NCBI RefSeq assembly: GCF_017355935.1
Contig: NZ_JAFIQT010000004.1
Location: 310,001-374,000, forward strand
Direction of reading: 5' to 3'
Source of the DNA: Telluribacter humicola
GTDB lineage: Bacteria > Bacteroidota > Bacteroidia > Cytophagales > Spirosomataceae
Length of the DNA stretch: 64,000 nt
Below are positions 46,694-56,219 of the stretch, piece after piece. A model generated the notes under the pieces. The model had not been told where the DNA came from and did not search any database. It was given only the letters and a program-made list of their open reading frames with translations. Numbering within the stretch: position 1 is the first letter of the stretch; each line of letters begins with the position of its first letter. The position numbers and the translations under genes were made by a program.

Positions 46694-47950
46694 TTACTCC
46701 ACTACCCAGCGATTTACAGAATTGTATTTTCCTTCCAATACAATCTTATAGTAGCCCTTGGGTAACTTTGATATATCCACCTGAGCCTGTTCCTGGCTAA
46801 CCGGTACTTCGGCCAGGAGGGAATAACTATCCTTACCCCCTTCCTCAAACTGATTGGTAGTAGCTAACCATACTTTAACGGTACCTTCTTTATCAATGGC
46901 TTTCCAGGTGGTGGTTAGTTTGCCTTCCTCTTTATGTACCGCAGGATTAATAAGTGACAGCTTTCCCGTCAGAGGGATACCATCTAGTTCAAGGGCCTGA
47001 TCACGGGGAATGGTGAGTCCCAGGTGCCGGACCAGGGTAGGCATGATATCCACGATGGCCGGCACAACTGCAATACCGGTGGTACCACGGAAGTACCTGT
47101 TCAATCCCAAGGCGTTGGTCGTAATCCAGGTACTGCGTTCACGGTCTGACTGGCCTCCGTGGTTTTTGCCGGTATCGGCACTACGACCGTGATCAGTGGT
47201 GATGAATACCTTCCAGTCCTCTCCGTATTGTTTTTGCCGTACTTGTACTGCTTCCCATATACGTCCTATCTGCTTATCCATGATCCGGATGGATTCATCA
47301 AAGCGCTCCCCATCCCCGTAGCGGTGGCCCATGTCGTCGGTATACTCCAGATACACCCACGACAGGTCAGGACTCTGCTCCCGGATGTAGCGTGCCGCTT
47401 CGGTGGCTACCTTTTCATCGATCAGATGTATATAATGAGCGTCTTTATCATGGGGGAACTGGATAGTGTCCAACTCAAAGCCATCAAAGGCGTAATCAAG
47501 GCGCAGGTTATTGGTCTGCGGCAGGCTTTCGCCTATGAGCTTGGTGCGGTTGTCAAGCCAGGTGGAGAATACGGCCGTTTTCTTCTCCGGGTACTGCTCT
47601 TCCATAAATCGGAACAGGGTCCAGTAGTGGTAGTTGGGCTCCTTGATCCGGTTGTCCCACACGTTGTGCTTATTCACCCACGTACCCGTCAGCAGGCTAT
47701 TGTAGCCCACGGCCGAGATGGTTGGGGTTTGGGAGTAGGTACCTTTACCTCCACCTACGTAAGCACGGGTATATCCGCCTACTTCAGCAATCGCATCCAG
47801 ATTGGGTGTTTCTACTTTTTCAATAGCATCGGCCGATATGCCATCGACTATTATGAATAGTGCCTTTCTGGGTGAGGGTTGTGCGTAGCTTTCAGGGCTA
47901 AAGAAGAGGGTGCTGCAAACAGCCAGGATGCATGTAATCGTTTTGTACAT
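46694..47950 (-). CDS. secreted alkaline-phosphatase-superfamily phosphodiesterase
   Basis: 418 residues from ATG 47950, with a signal peptide (MYKTITCILAVCSTLFFS). An in-frame start at 47992 adds 14 non-signal residues and is rejected. Metal ligands of the superfamily are seen: FIIVDGISAD, the Thr in TYSQTPTISAVGYNSLLTG as nucleophile, YLEYTDDMGHRYGDG and ITTDHGRS with GKNHGGQSDRE. The pattern fits nucleotide pyrophosphatase/phosphodiesterase-type enzymes (AlkP family), which hydrolyse phosphodiesters or phosphonates in the periplasm. A short C-terminal beta domain follows about residue 330. It is divergent from the choice-of-anchor I gene. Confidence 0.9.
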   Translation of the reverse strand: MYKTITCILAVCSTLFFSPESYAQPSPRKALFIIVDGISADAIEKVETPNLDAIAEVGGYTRAYVGGGKGTYSQTPTISAVGYNSLLTGTWVNKHNVWDNRIKEPNYHYWTLFRFMEEQYPEKKTAVFSTWLDNRTKLIGESLPQTNNLRLDYAFDGFELDTIQFPHDKDAHYIHLIDEKVATEAARYIREQSPDLSWVYLEYTDDMGHRYGDGERFDESIRIMDKQIGRIWEAVQVRQKQYGEDWKVFITTDHGRSADTGKNHGGQSDRERSTWITTNALGLNRYFRGTTGIAVVPAIVDIMPTLVRHLGLTIPRDQALELDGIPLTGKLSLINPAVHKEEGKLTTTWKAIDKEGTVKVWLATTNQFEEGGKDSYSLLAEVPVSQEQAQVDISKLPKGYYKIVLEGKYNSVNRWVVE

Positions 47951-48157
47951 AAATAAAAGGTGTACTTCATTAAAGTGATGGAAAAACCGCAAATTTCTGA
48001 CTCTATTTGCAAAGTAACCGTCATTTAAGATTGCCGTAATTTTATAAAATTATTAAGGATAGCCTGCTCTGTTTATATAATTGTTAAGGTTCAGCTCCCA
48101 GTTCATTATGATTTTTTAGTATGAGTAATTTGGTTGCCTCAATTTACTCATAATCCT

Positions 48158-49660
48158 ATGATCTCACACAAGTTACTTATCAGACTGGCCTTTTTAGCGG
48201 TATTAACAAATGGTTGTACAGACCATGCTCCGATTGATCCTGTTGTCGAAGATCCTTCTTCTTTTAGTGAAGTGGCAGCTATTGATCTGGGGGGAACTGC
48301 TTCATCCGAAATATCCGCTTATGATCCGGCTACCCGTCGTCTTTTTACGGTCAATAACGAATCAAATGCACTGGTAGAGGTACTGGACTTATCTGCTTTC
48401 CCGACCGTAACCAAACTACAACCCATTGATGTATCGGCTATGGGTGGCGTAGCCAACAGTGTCGCTGTATCGGGTGGCAAGTTAGCAATAGCGCTGGAGG
48501 CCCTCAACAAGCAGGCCAATGGAAGTGTAATCGTTGTCAATACGGCTACCCTTACCATCATGAAACAGGTACCCGTTGGGGCGCTACCCGATATGGTTAC
48601 GTTCAGCCCGGATGGGAAGTACATTGTTACTGCCGATGAAGGAGAACCCAACGCCGACTATACCGTTGATCCTAAGGGTTCCGTGTCTGTTATCAATGTA
48701 GGTGATAACTACAGCGTCAAAACCCTTTACTTTGATGGCTTTGCCAGCTCGTACCCCCAACTGGCACAGGAAGGTTTCCGAGTATTTGGACCTAATGCCA
48801 GCTTTGCTCAGGATATAGAACCCGAGTACGTAGCCATCTCCGATGATTCTAAAAAAGCCTATGTTACTCTGCAGGAAAACAATGGTATAGCCGAAGTTGA
48901 TTTGGTAAGTGGCACTATCCTGAAACTATATCCCCTCGGGTCCAAAGATATCAGCCAGGCAATGAATTCGTTCGATCCCAGTGACCGGGACAGCAAGGTT
49001 GAACACAGAACTCTACCCATCAGATCACTGTATCTGCCAGACGCTATGTCGTACTTCACAGTGGGTGGTGGGTCGTACCTGATTACAGCCAACGAGGGGG
49101 ATGCCCGCGAATATGATTCTTTCGATGAGCAGGCTAGAGTGAGTTCTCTTAAGCTTGATGCGGCTGCTTTTCCTGATGCAACTACTATCAAGCTTCCTGC
49201 CAATCTGGGGCGACTACGAGTGACCAATACAATGGGTGATATTGATAAGGACGGTGATTATGATGTACTGTATGCCTTTGGTGGTCGTGGGTTTAGTATC
49301 TACAATGCTACTACCGGGCAGATGGTGTTTGAGTCGGGTAATAGCCTGGAGAAAGAGGTAATCAACGCAGGCCTTTATGACGACGATCGCTCAGACGATA
49401 AGGGCGTTGAGCCGGAGGGAGTAACGGTAGGTCTGATCAATAAAAAACCCGTTGCGTTTGTTGCGCTGGAACGCTCAGATGCCATTGCGGTATATGATTT
49501 GAGTAATCCGGCTGCTCCCAGGTTTATGCAGATGCTCAAAACCGGTGATGCTCCGGAAGGAGTACTCTTTGTACCATCGGACAAAAGTCCTAATGGTAAA
49601 AGTATGCTGGTGACGAGCAACGAAGGGGATGGAACCGTAAAGTTCTACCAAAGTAACTAA
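48158..49660 (+). CDS. choice-of-anchor I family lipoprotein (beta-propeller)
   Basis: 500 residues from ATG 48158; the TTG 8 codons upstream is rejected because MISHKLLIRLAFLAVLTNGC is a lipoprotein signal with Cys20. The rest is a seven-bladed-type propeller with repeated elements such as AIDLGGTASSEISAYDPATR, FSPDGKYIVTADEGEPNADY and YLITANEGDAREYDSF. Choice-of-anchor I proteins are related to alkaline phosphatase-linked and esterase-like propellers. Their biochemical role is unclear. It is divergent from the phosphodiesterase gene (gap about 200 bp), which could reflect a joint phosphate role, and is closed by a strong palindromic terminator. Confidence 0.9.
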   Translation: MISHKLLIRLAFLAVLTNGCTDHAPIDPVVEDPSSFSEVAAIDLGGTASSEISAYDPATRRLFTVNNESNALVEVLDLSAFPTVTKLQPIDVSAMGGVANSVAVSGGKLAIALEALNKQANGSVIVVNTATLTIMKQVPVGALPDMVTFSPDGKYIVTADEGEPNADYTVDPKGSVSVINVGDNYSVKTLYFDGFASSYPQLAQEGFRVFGPNASFAQDIEPEYVAISDDSKKAYVTLQENNGIAEVDLVSGTILKLYPLGSKDISQAMNSFDPSDRDSKVEHRTLPIRSLYLPDAMSYFTVGGGSYLITANEGDAREYDSFDEQARVSSLKLDAAAFPDATTIKLPANLGRLRVTNTMGDIDKDGDYDVLYAFGGRGFSIYNATTGQMVFESGNSLEKEVINAGLYDDDRSDDKGVEPEGVTVGLINKKPVAFVALERSDAIAVYDLSNPAAPRFMQMLKTGDAPEGVLFVPSDKSPNGKSMLVTSNEGDGTVKFYQSN

Positions 49661-50010
49661 GACTATACCTATATCTACCCTTAACTTTTGAAAGGGCCAG
49701 CCTGATATCAGGCTGGCCCTTCTTTATGCAAATATTGTATTTATTTGATTTGTCAACAGGAGCAAAAATTTGTACTAATATGATAAAGCCTTTACAGAGT
49801 TGGTATAAACAAAAACAACCTACAGATAATTATCCATAGGCTGTCCGACATATATCCACACCATTTAATTTGCTGTAAAGCTAAAATTGTATCCCATACA
49901 AAACAATACTCCAATGGTAATTTTTTACGAATTTTATATTATTCTAAATAATACTTAAAAAGGATTAAAAAGTAACCGGATGTATAACGTATATACAATA
50001 CCGATTCAGG
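49661..50010. other. 350-bp intergenic region between convergent genes
   Basis: Holds the terminator at 49692-49721; the remaining 280 bp is very AT-rich and shows no coding frame. Confidence 0.6.
49692..49721 (+). terminator. perfect palindromic terminator
   Basis: A 30-bp perfect palindrome, aagggccagcctgat (49692-49706) and its complement (49707-49721), followed by tcttta, 31 bp after the stop of the choice-of-anchor I gene. Confidence 0.9.
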
Positions 50011-51081
50011 TTAATTTTTAGCCCTTTCGTACTGTACGGGCCACTTCACATCTACTCCCTGTTCACGGGCGGCATGCAATGGGAAATAGGGATCTCTCAA
50101 AAACTCCCTGGCCAGGAATACCATATCGGCTTTACCACTAGCTATAATCTCATCCGCCTGATCTGTTTGGGTAATCATACCAACAGCGGCCGTTCTGATG
50201 TCCGCCTTTTTTTTAATCTGTTCCGCAAAAGGTAGCTGGTAGTTAGGCCCAACTGGAATCCGTACCTGAGCGACATTTCCTCCCGAAGAGCAATCGACCA
50301 GATCTACACCATAAAGCTTCAGTTCTTTGGCCAGGGCAACCGACTCTTCGATCGTCCAGCCGCCATCTGTCCAGTCAGAGGCCGAAATGCGAATAAAAAG
50401 GGGTAGTTCCTCGGGCCACACCTTTCGGATATCTTCGGCTACTTCTTTAACCAGGCGAATACGGTTTTCAAAACTTCCTCCGTACTGGTCGTTGCGCTGG
50501 TTGCTGAGAGGAGACAAAAACTCGTGCAGCAGGTAGCCATGAGCGGCGTGAATCTCCACTACTTTAAAGCCCGCCTGCAGGGCACGTACGGCCGCATCCT
50601 GAAAATCTTGTTTTACTTTAAGGATACCGGCTTCATCCAGAGCGAGGGGAGATGGGGTAGATCCAGAGAAAGAGAGCTCACTGGGGCCCAAGGTCTGCCA
50701 GGCTTCGGGATGTTCGGGTGAAAGAGCCTGTCCCCCTTCCCAGGGGCGCTGGTGACTGGCCTTACGCCCCGCGTGTGCCAACTGTATACCCGCCACAGAT
50801 CCCTGCTCATGAATAAATGTGGTGATTCTTTTCAGGAACTCAATATGTTCATCTTTCCAGATGCCCAAATCGCCGGGAGTAATCCTACCTTCGGGACTTA
50901 CGGCGGTAGCCTCGGTTAGTACCAGGCCGGCACCTCCCACAGCACGACTACCCAGGTGTACCAGATGCCAGTCACTGGCGAAGCCGTCTTTGCTGCTGTA
51001 CATACACATGGGCGAAACACCTATTCGGTTTCTAAACTCAATGCTTCTGATTTTTAAAGGAGAAAATAAAGTATCTGACAT
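50011..51081 (-). CDS. NADH:flavin oxidoreductase, Old Yellow Enzyme (YqjM-like class)
   Basis: 356 residues, TIM-barrel FMN enzyme. Cys26 and Tyr28 in SPMCMYSS are the class-defining residues of thermophilic-like OYEs (YqjM), where the Cys tunes FMN. The substrate-binding region reads HAAHGYLLHEFLSPLSNQR, with NDQYGGSFENRIRLV and the C-terminal VFLAREFLRDPYFPLHAA. It reduces activated C=C bonds of enals, enones and quinones with NAD(P)H. No signal peptide. Monocistronic. Confidence 0.94.
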   Translation of the reverse strand: MSDTLFSPLKIRSIEFRNRIGVSPMCMYSSKDGFASDWHLVHLGSRAVGGAGLVLTEATAVSPEGRITPGDLGIWKDEHIEFLKRITTFIHEQGSVAGIQLAHAGRKASHQRPWEGGQALSPEHPEAWQTLGPSELSFSGSTPSPLALDEAGILKVKQDFQDAAVRALQAGFKVVEIHAAHGYLLHEFLSPLSNQRNDQYGGSFENRIRLVKEVAEDIRKVWPEELPLFIRISASDWTDGGWTIEESVALAKELKLYGVDLVDCSSGGNVAQVRIPVGPNYQLPFAEQIKKKADIRTAAVGMITQTDQADEIIASGKADMVFLAREFLRDPYFPLHAAREQGVDVKWPVQYERAKN

Positions 51082-51175
51082 TGTTAATCTATTTCAATCA
51101 TTGGTGAATGTTCTTTAACTGATTAGAAAAGCTTGTTCTCTGTTTATTTGTTCCTTTTATGTCAGGTTATATAAC

Positions 51176-51211
51176 AGCCGGCCCCTCACTATTTATAGTG
51201 AGGGGCCGGCT
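51176..51211 (-). terminator. strong terminator of the SPL-like gene
   Basis: Perfect 16-bp stem: agccggcccctcacta (51176-51191) pairs with 51196-51211, loop ttta, 26 bp beyond the minus-strand stop at 51238. Confidence 0.9.
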
Positions 51212-51237
51212 AAATATCTTATATCCGCTTATCCAGA

Positions 51238-52320
51238 TCAGGTCCAGTACAGCACCGGTGCCTCGGGAAAACGTCTGGTAAGTTCGCTCTGAAAGAAACT
51301 ACGGAGCATACGCATGGTAGCGGGAGTATATACATACTTTTTACCCCCAAACTTGGTGTACTTGGCTGACCGATTATTCTCATCAAAGTCGATGATGGTA
51401 TTTGGATACCACTGCTGAAGTAGCGCCTTAGAGCCCGGAGTAAACCGGTGACTGATCAATTCAAAGGTTATTTCACAGGGGAAATCAAGCGCCAGTTCCA
51501 GCCGGTCAAGCAAATCCGTATACTGCTCTTCCCAATCCGGGACGGGCATGATCGGAGCAATAACCAATCCTACCTTATAGCCACCTCCGCCAGCGGCTCT
51601 GGGTAGTGCCAGCTTGCGAATAGCCTCCAGTCGGGCCTGAATCGATGCGGTACCTCCTTCCATGCGTCGGGCTACGAACTCCGCATTAATGCTGATCCGG
51701 GGTTGGGTATGTCCATGGTGCGGTAGATCAAGCAGGTCATCAACCTGATCATACTTGGATACCCAGCGCAGATTCATACCCTCCTGCTCTCCAAAAAATT
51801 GGATTGTCTCAGCCAGACTTCCCGTCAGGTGCTCTATCCCCAGCGGATCTGTATAGCAACTGGCTTCGTAGGTAGTTACTCGGCCTTGGTTTTTATAATT
51901 GGGTAGGCTATTAAGTATAGCAGGCAGATTAGCAAATGTTCTGATAACAGGCGGCCCCTGCAGACTACCTGCCAGGTAGCAGTACTGGCAATGCGCCGGA
52001 CAGCCTTCGGCCAGGTGGAACTGCCAGTCTGCCGAGGGGGGAATGGGCTGTAATTTAAAAGCACTCGCAGGAGCGGTTACGACAGCCAGGGTACTCTTAG
52101 ACTTACGGTAGGTTTCCCGTTCATCTTCACCCCTCAGCCCTACGAGTCGATTATGCTTAAGTACCTGTATAGGTATATCCATGGACTCTACTCTCTCGTA
52201 TATCTGCTGACCCCACGGCTCCTCCAGGGCGGCTGGAGTAAACAGTACTTGTTTGGGTATCCAAACCCTGGTAGAACGTTTGTCTACTTGTACCGGTACT
52301 TTCTCCTGAACGAGTTCCAT
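51238..52320 (-). CDS. spore-photolyase (SPL)-family radical SAM protein
   Basis: 360 residues. The iron-sulfur motif is C107-x3-C111-x2-C114 in AEGCPAHCQYCYLAG, typical of SPL-type radical SAM enzymes; QFHLAEGCPAHCQYCYLAG and the SCYTDPLGIEHLTG string match this family. True spore photolyase repairs the thymine spore-photoproduct, but the relatives in non-sporulating Bacteroidota have unproven function. Probably a DNA or nucleotide repair-like activity, but this is family-level inference only. No obvious partner gene; monocistronic with its own terminator. Confidence 0.9.
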   Translation of the reverse strand: MELVQEKVPVQVDKRSTRVWIPKQVLFTPAALEEPWGQQIYERVESMDIPIQVLKHNRLVGLRGEDERETYRKSKSTLAVVTAPASAFKLQPIPPSADWQFHLAEGCPAHCQYCYLAGSLQGPPVIRTFANLPAILNSLPNYKNQGRVTTYEASCYTDPLGIEHLTGSLAETIQFFGEQEGMNLRWVSKYDQVDDLLDLPHHGHTQPRISINAEFVARRMEGGTASIQARLEAIRKLALPRAAGGGGYKVGLVIAPIMPVPDWEEQYTDLLDRLELALDFPCEITFELISHRFTPGSKALLQQWYPNTIIDFDENNRSAKYTKFGGKKYVYTPATMRMLRSFFQSELTRRFPEAPVLYWT

Positions 52321-52773
52321 ATAGTATTTTTTATAGTTGGATGGAAGGATGCTTATCCTGATAAAAAGCTTAAAAAGGCTAACGAGCCTTATAAATTAAA
52401 CATATATTAGTACTGTTTAATTCTGCTTAAACAGGATATATTTAATAAATAAGAGGCAGGTAGTCAGCAAGTTTAGCAGTTGTGAAGGGATCGAAATTAA
52501 ATACAACTATGGATTTTGCAAACCGTGGAAGTAGGCTGGGAGCTGCGAAGTAGCAGGGGAAAAGTATAGACACAAAAAAACCACAAAGACCTGCTTTGTG
52601 GTTTTCTGCTTAATTGGACAGTCAACAACATATTCACTATATAACCTGTCCTTCTTAATAATTTACGGCTGTACACTTACGGATGAGGGAGTTGTTTATT
52701 AAACGTAACCTCCTGAAAATTAGTTTAATCTGCATGTGAAAAACTTCTAAGCAGATCTGAAATTAAGCTCTAT
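52321..52773. other. 453-bp intergenic region
   Basis: AT-rich, with a hairpin at 52578-52606. No coding frame that I can support. Confidence 0.55.
52578..52606 (-). terminator. hairpin terminator downstream of the nitrilase pseudogene
   Basis: Stem aaaaccacaaag (52578-52589) pairs with 52595-52606, loop acctg; six A residues on the left give a minus-strand T run. It lies 167 bp past the pseudogene end, so the intact gene might once have extended closer to it. Confidence 0.7.
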
Positions 52774-53433
52774 TCAATCAATTTTGATGGTGGCAGGCTG
52801 TTTGTTCACCCTGTACTCAAATACATCTGGTCGGGCATAGTGTCGAATACAGTCAAAGTCTAGTTTACTTTTAGCCTGTAGAGCGAAGTCAAGCTCGGCA
52901 GTTAGTAGTCCCTCATCATTCCAAAGCGGCCCCGCCAGTACCTTACCCAAAGGAGTAACCAGACTAGTTAGGGTACTGTCGTCACTCTCCCCCCAGATAA
53001 AGCGCGCCAGTCCGGTTAGTTTTAGTTTACGATGTTTGCCTACGATGGAGCCATCTTTCCCAAAGTAGAGTAGGGAACAGTGCAAGGTACCACCTAAGCT
53101 CTCTTTTTCGGTGATACCCAGGGCTACCATCAAGCCGGCACTGCGGACGGCATCACTGATATGCTTAATATGTTCAGATGTAATTTCAGGACTATTTGAC
53201 CAGTAGTCTAGCCACATGTCACGGCCTCTATCCGTACGCTTACCGACCACGGCTTTAAAGTCCAGGCCTCTGGGGTAGCACGGAATAAAAGATTCCGGGA
53301 ACAGCAAAAGCTCACAACCCTGTTGTGCGCCTGTTTCTATTCCCTAGCAAACAATGTCTACGGTCTTATCCAGATCAAATAGAGCGGGAGTAGCCTGTAC
53401 AACCCCAACCTTTACTGTCTTAAGATTGATCAT
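52774..53433 (-). pseudogene. nitrilase (carbon-nitrogen hydrolase) pseudogene
   Basis: The frame starts with ATG at 53433 (MINLKTVKVGVVQATPALFD), then meets an in-frame TAG at 53346-53344 as codon 30 and continues uninterrupted to 52774. It retains the catalytic Glu in LLLFPESFIP and Lys in KHRKLKLTGLARFIWGE. The protein then jumps from VTPLGKV directly to LAGPLWNDEGLLTAELDF. In intact nitrilases about 90-100 residues with the catalytic Cys lie between, so there is an internal deletion. Total about 219 codons against about 310 in the family. Two independent lesions mean it cannot give active enzyme. It lies 42 bp downstream of the LysR gene on the same strand. Confidence 0.88.
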
Positions 53434-53475
53434 GTGTTACTAAATGCTATAATGTTTTAAAAAATAGTCAGGGGA

Positions 53476-54363
53476 TCAGGAAGTCTTGAATTTATTAGCC
53501 AACTGCTGTATTTCTTTAAGTATATTATGAAGTACAGGACGATTGTCTTCCTTACGCCATATCACGTGAAGGTCTACCTGAAAGGGGAGATTTATAAAAC
53601 GGACATTGGGGGGAGCACTGAACGAATAGGAACTGGGAAGAATGGATACTCCCAGGCCTCTGGCTACCAGACTTAAGATAACTCCTCCGAAATCTGACTC
53701 TATATGAATATTAGGGTCAATGCCGTAGTGGTCAAAGATCATCCGGAGATTGGATACGTAAAATGTTTTATGGTGCAGGCCGGAGATAATAAACTTCTCA
53801 TCTTTTACATCCAGTAGGCCAGTAAAGTTTTCCTGATTCACGGCGTGACCATCCGGAACAATCAGAGCGAACTGTTCAGAATAGAGCCATATAGACTGCA
53901 GTGCAGGGTTTTCGGCCGGATCGCGTCGTAACGCCAGATCCATCTGGTAGTTTAGCAGTAATTGTTCAAAGCTAATATCGGTAGGTTCAAATAGCTCCAC
54001 CCGCAGATCGGGGAATAGATGATCAATACTGGCAATAAGTTCCTGCAGGATACCATAGGTAACCGATCCGGGATAGCCTATACTTATAGAGCCGTAGGCA
54101 CCTTCGTGGATACGCTGTGCCTGTCGATGTATCCGGCTGATCTCATCCATCAGGGGCAGCCATTTATCTCTTAGGAAGGCACCGGCTTCTGTTAGCTTTA
54201 CCCTTCGCTTATTCCTTTCAAAAAGCGTCACCCCAAGCTCATCTTCCAATGACTTTATCTGCCTGCTCAGGGCAGATTGAGTGATGTATACCTTTTCGGC
54301 TGTATTCCAGAAATGGAGTTCCTGGGCTAGCGTAAGAAAGTTACGTATCTGTTGCAAATCCAT
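53476..54363 (-). CDS. LysR-family transcriptional regulator
   Basis: 295 residues. N-terminal winged helix (LRNFLTLAQELHFWNTAEKVYITQSALSRQIKSLEDELGV, residues about 6-47) and a LysR substrate-binding domain from about 90 (SISIGYPGSVTYGILQELI). It would have preceded the nitrilase and may have regulated it. Divergent to the CBU_0592 gene with 90 bp between, the usual arrangement for LysR auto- and cross-regulation. Effector unknown. Confidence 0.94.
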   Translation of the reverse strand: MDLQQIRNFLTLAQELHFWNTAEKVYITQSALSRQIKSLEDELGVTLFERNKRRVKLTEAGAFLRDKWLPLMDEISRIHRQAQRIHEGAYGSISIGYPGSVTYGILQELIASIDHLFPDLRVELFEPTDISFEQLLLNYQMDLALRRDPAENPALQSIWLYSEQFALIVPDGHAVNQENFTGLLDVKDEKFIISGLHHKTFYVSNLRMIFDHYGIDPNIHIESDFGGVILSLVARGLGVSILPSSYSFSAPPNVRFINLPFQVDLHVIWRKEDNRPVLHNILKEIQQLANKFKTS

Positions 54364-54453
54364 TCACTAATCTGTTTTATGCATCAGTCAATCCTAAAAT
54401 AGCATTTTTAGGGCGATATTTTATATCTTCTTTTGCATAAAAGTAATCAAACG

Positions 54454-54714
54454 ATGTTAACAGTACGAAGATATCTAGTAGAAGCAATCGGCTGGGCAGG
54501 AGCTGTATTTTCACTTTCAGCTTATAGTCTCAACAGTCTTAACCTGATACGTAGTCAGTCTATTGAATACCTTGTGATGAATATGTTAGGGTGTTGCTTT
54601 CTGATTATCTATGCAGTTTCCAAGAAAGCGCATGCCAGCTGGGTACTTAATTCCATCTGGCTCCTGATGACAGCGGTAGCGCTGGCGAAGGTATTCTTTG
54701 TCTCCAAGCCCTGA
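54454..54714 (+). CDS. CBU_0592-family small membrane protein
   Basis: 86 residues from ATG 54454; a TTG seven codons upstream is rejected because it lies in the promoter region. Three hydrophobic segments: AIGWAGAVFSLSAYSLNSL, YLVMNMLGCCFLIIYAVS and WVLNSIWLLMTAVALAKVF, which match the CBU_0592-like domain pattern (W-x-G, AY, N-x-x-G, NxIW). These small inner-membrane proteins are widely conserved but without known function. Divergent from LysR, so perhaps its target. Confidence 0.88.
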   Translation: MLTVRRYLVEAIGWAGAVFSLSAYSLNSLNLIRSQSIEYLVMNMLGCCFLIIYAVSKKAHASWVLNSIWLLMTAVALAKVFFVSKP

Positions 54715-55037
54715 TAGGGGAGGGACGTTAGTATTACTTCTCTATATTTTATGATCAACTACTCATTTAGAAGCTGAGAAAGTAGACTGGAATCAAGTTA
54801 TTCTTTCTGCCGCTTCAGTTATACTTTATGATGGATATCTTGATGATATTGTCGATGATTAGTTAAAGGGATACGAATACTTTTAGTGTAAGCTTTTTAT
54901 AGATAAAGAAGAAGTACATATGTACAACGCTAAGAATGGCTAATAAATTAAATAATATTAAAACGTGATGAGCGCGTTATTATTTTGATAATTATAAAAA
55001 GGCTTATATATTTACCAGTATCAAACTATATACAGCT
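54715..55037. other. 323-bp intergenic region with a short relic-like frame
   Basis: Mostly AT-rich. A short plus-strand open stretch at 54755-54862 reads like protein (LEAEKVDWNQVILSAASVI) but has no start codon and may be a gene fragment. Confidence 0.35.
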
Positions 55038-55346
55038 ATGCCCAAACTAGACCGCTCAGAATTCAAATACAACGCCAAAGTATTCGAGAAAACCTGTTTA
55101 TGGTGCGGCACTCTTTACTTCGCCAGCCGTTCTACTGCCAAGTACTGCTCATCTACCTGTAGAGGTTATGCCAACCAGGCCAAACATTCGGAGGAAGCCA
55201 TTCCCTACGACGAAACGGATAAGATGATTTCTGCATTGCTATCGGAGAATGCCTATCTAAAAGGACAACTTAACCGATACATCCTGGAGAATGAAGAATT
55301 AAAAAGGAGGCTGGGAGAAGCACCACAACAGAATGAGAATAGCTAA
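55038..55346 (+). CDS. small zinc-finger/coiled-coil protein
   Basis: 102 residues. Four cysteines, C20, C23, C37 and C41 (TCLWCGTLYFASRSTAKYCSSTCRGYANQAK), form a CX2C-X13-CX3C zinc finger with a basic, helical tail as in small finger motifs that end in CSxxCR. Residues about 62-95 (MISALLSENAYLKGQLNRYILENEELKRRL) predict a leucine-zipper-like coiled coil for dimerisation. It resembles small Bacteroidota-limited DNA-binding proteins; a regulator of unknown target is likely. The gene has an AT-rich promoter region upstream and no operon partner. Confidence 0.8.
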   Translation: MPKLDRSEFKYNAKVFEKTCLWCGTLYFASRSTAKYCSSTCRGYANQAKHSEEAIPYDETDKMISALLSENAYLKGQLNRYILENEELKRRLGEAPQQNENS

Positions 55347-56219
55347 AAGTTACAATCGTTCTGTCCCGATCTATTGGATAGCAAGCTTCTGGATTGTTTG
55401 CTGGGCTTTTTCTTTTAAGCTCTCAACAAACGACTATACTGCACAGGTTTATTAAAAGCTTGTGCAGTTGTTATAGTCTACTTGCTCACATATCCAAACT
55501 ATATACTGACCTTCTCGATCTGGCCGGGGCATCGGGTTAACTTTGAATCAATTTTTGCCCTCCCCAAGCCAATTCAAAAGACAAATTTCGATCATTAAAT
55601 TGAGAACCAGTCACGACAAATTAACCTTGCTGAAGAGTTTGCTCCAACACCTCTCTTCGCTGCATGGGAGCTACAAAAATCTGCTTTAGCATTTTATCTA
55701 TAGCAGATAAAGTTATTTTACCAGTCTGCCTCTTTAGTTGATACAATATTACTTGATTTCTCAGGATTCAGGTGCTTTGGATAATCAGGTCAGCCATGCC
55801 CTGATTGGCGTTCTCTTCTCCGTTAAAGTACTCTAAAACAGATCTCTCCCCGGGATGCTCATTGTACTTACAGCTGCTTGATTGGTTGCGAATGTAATCT
55901 TGCACCAGTTCTCATTTGCTGATATATTCTGAGAAGCTATCTCAGGCTAAGGCACACTTGTACTTACATCTTTTCAAAGGTTGATAGGCAAAAATCTTCA
56001 TTATGAAAAATATTATATATAGTAGCTTGTAAAACATAGTACTGTGCACTACCTTAGTATCGTCAGTATTCTTACTGGTGCTGGGAAGGGTATCACTTAT
56101 ATCAGGGTATTCATCAATTTGAGTAGCTACTTTTTAAGGTGTTGCCATTCTTAACCTTTGTCAGTCTTTGCACTTCACTTTGAAAACCCGTGCAAAACTA
56201 TTACTAACAAAACATACCT
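55347..56219. other. 873-bp intergenic region with a decayed frame
   Basis: Lies between the zinc-finger gene and the ABC transporter. It contains the pseudogene-like minus-strand frame 55621-56001. The rest is AT-rich, with a suggestive inverted repeat of GCACAGGTTTATTAAAAGC-type near 55440-55470 (cactgcacag / cttgtgcag). No intact gene seen. Confidence 0.5.
55621..56001 (-). pseudogene. decayed reading frame of unknown family with three in-frame TGA stops
   Basis: From ATG at 56001 to TAA at 55621 the frame is 127 codons, interrupted only by TGA at codons 20, 30 and 78. The translated pieces look like a helical protein: SEYISK, ELVQDYIRNQ, ERSVLEYFNGEENANQGMADL and ILRNQVILYQLKRQTGKITL. 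No TAA or TAG occurs before the end, and the frame encodes no Trp, so TGG-to-TGA changes could explain all three stops. I do not recognise the family. Chance cannot be excluded, but the residue composition is unlike an intergenic translation. Confidence 0.45.

Noticed and set aside
55621-56001. UGA recoding (selenocysteine or Trp) in the decayed frame
   Set aside because: No SECIS-like structure was seen and all other genes in the window use TGA as a normal stop, so decay is the simpler reading.
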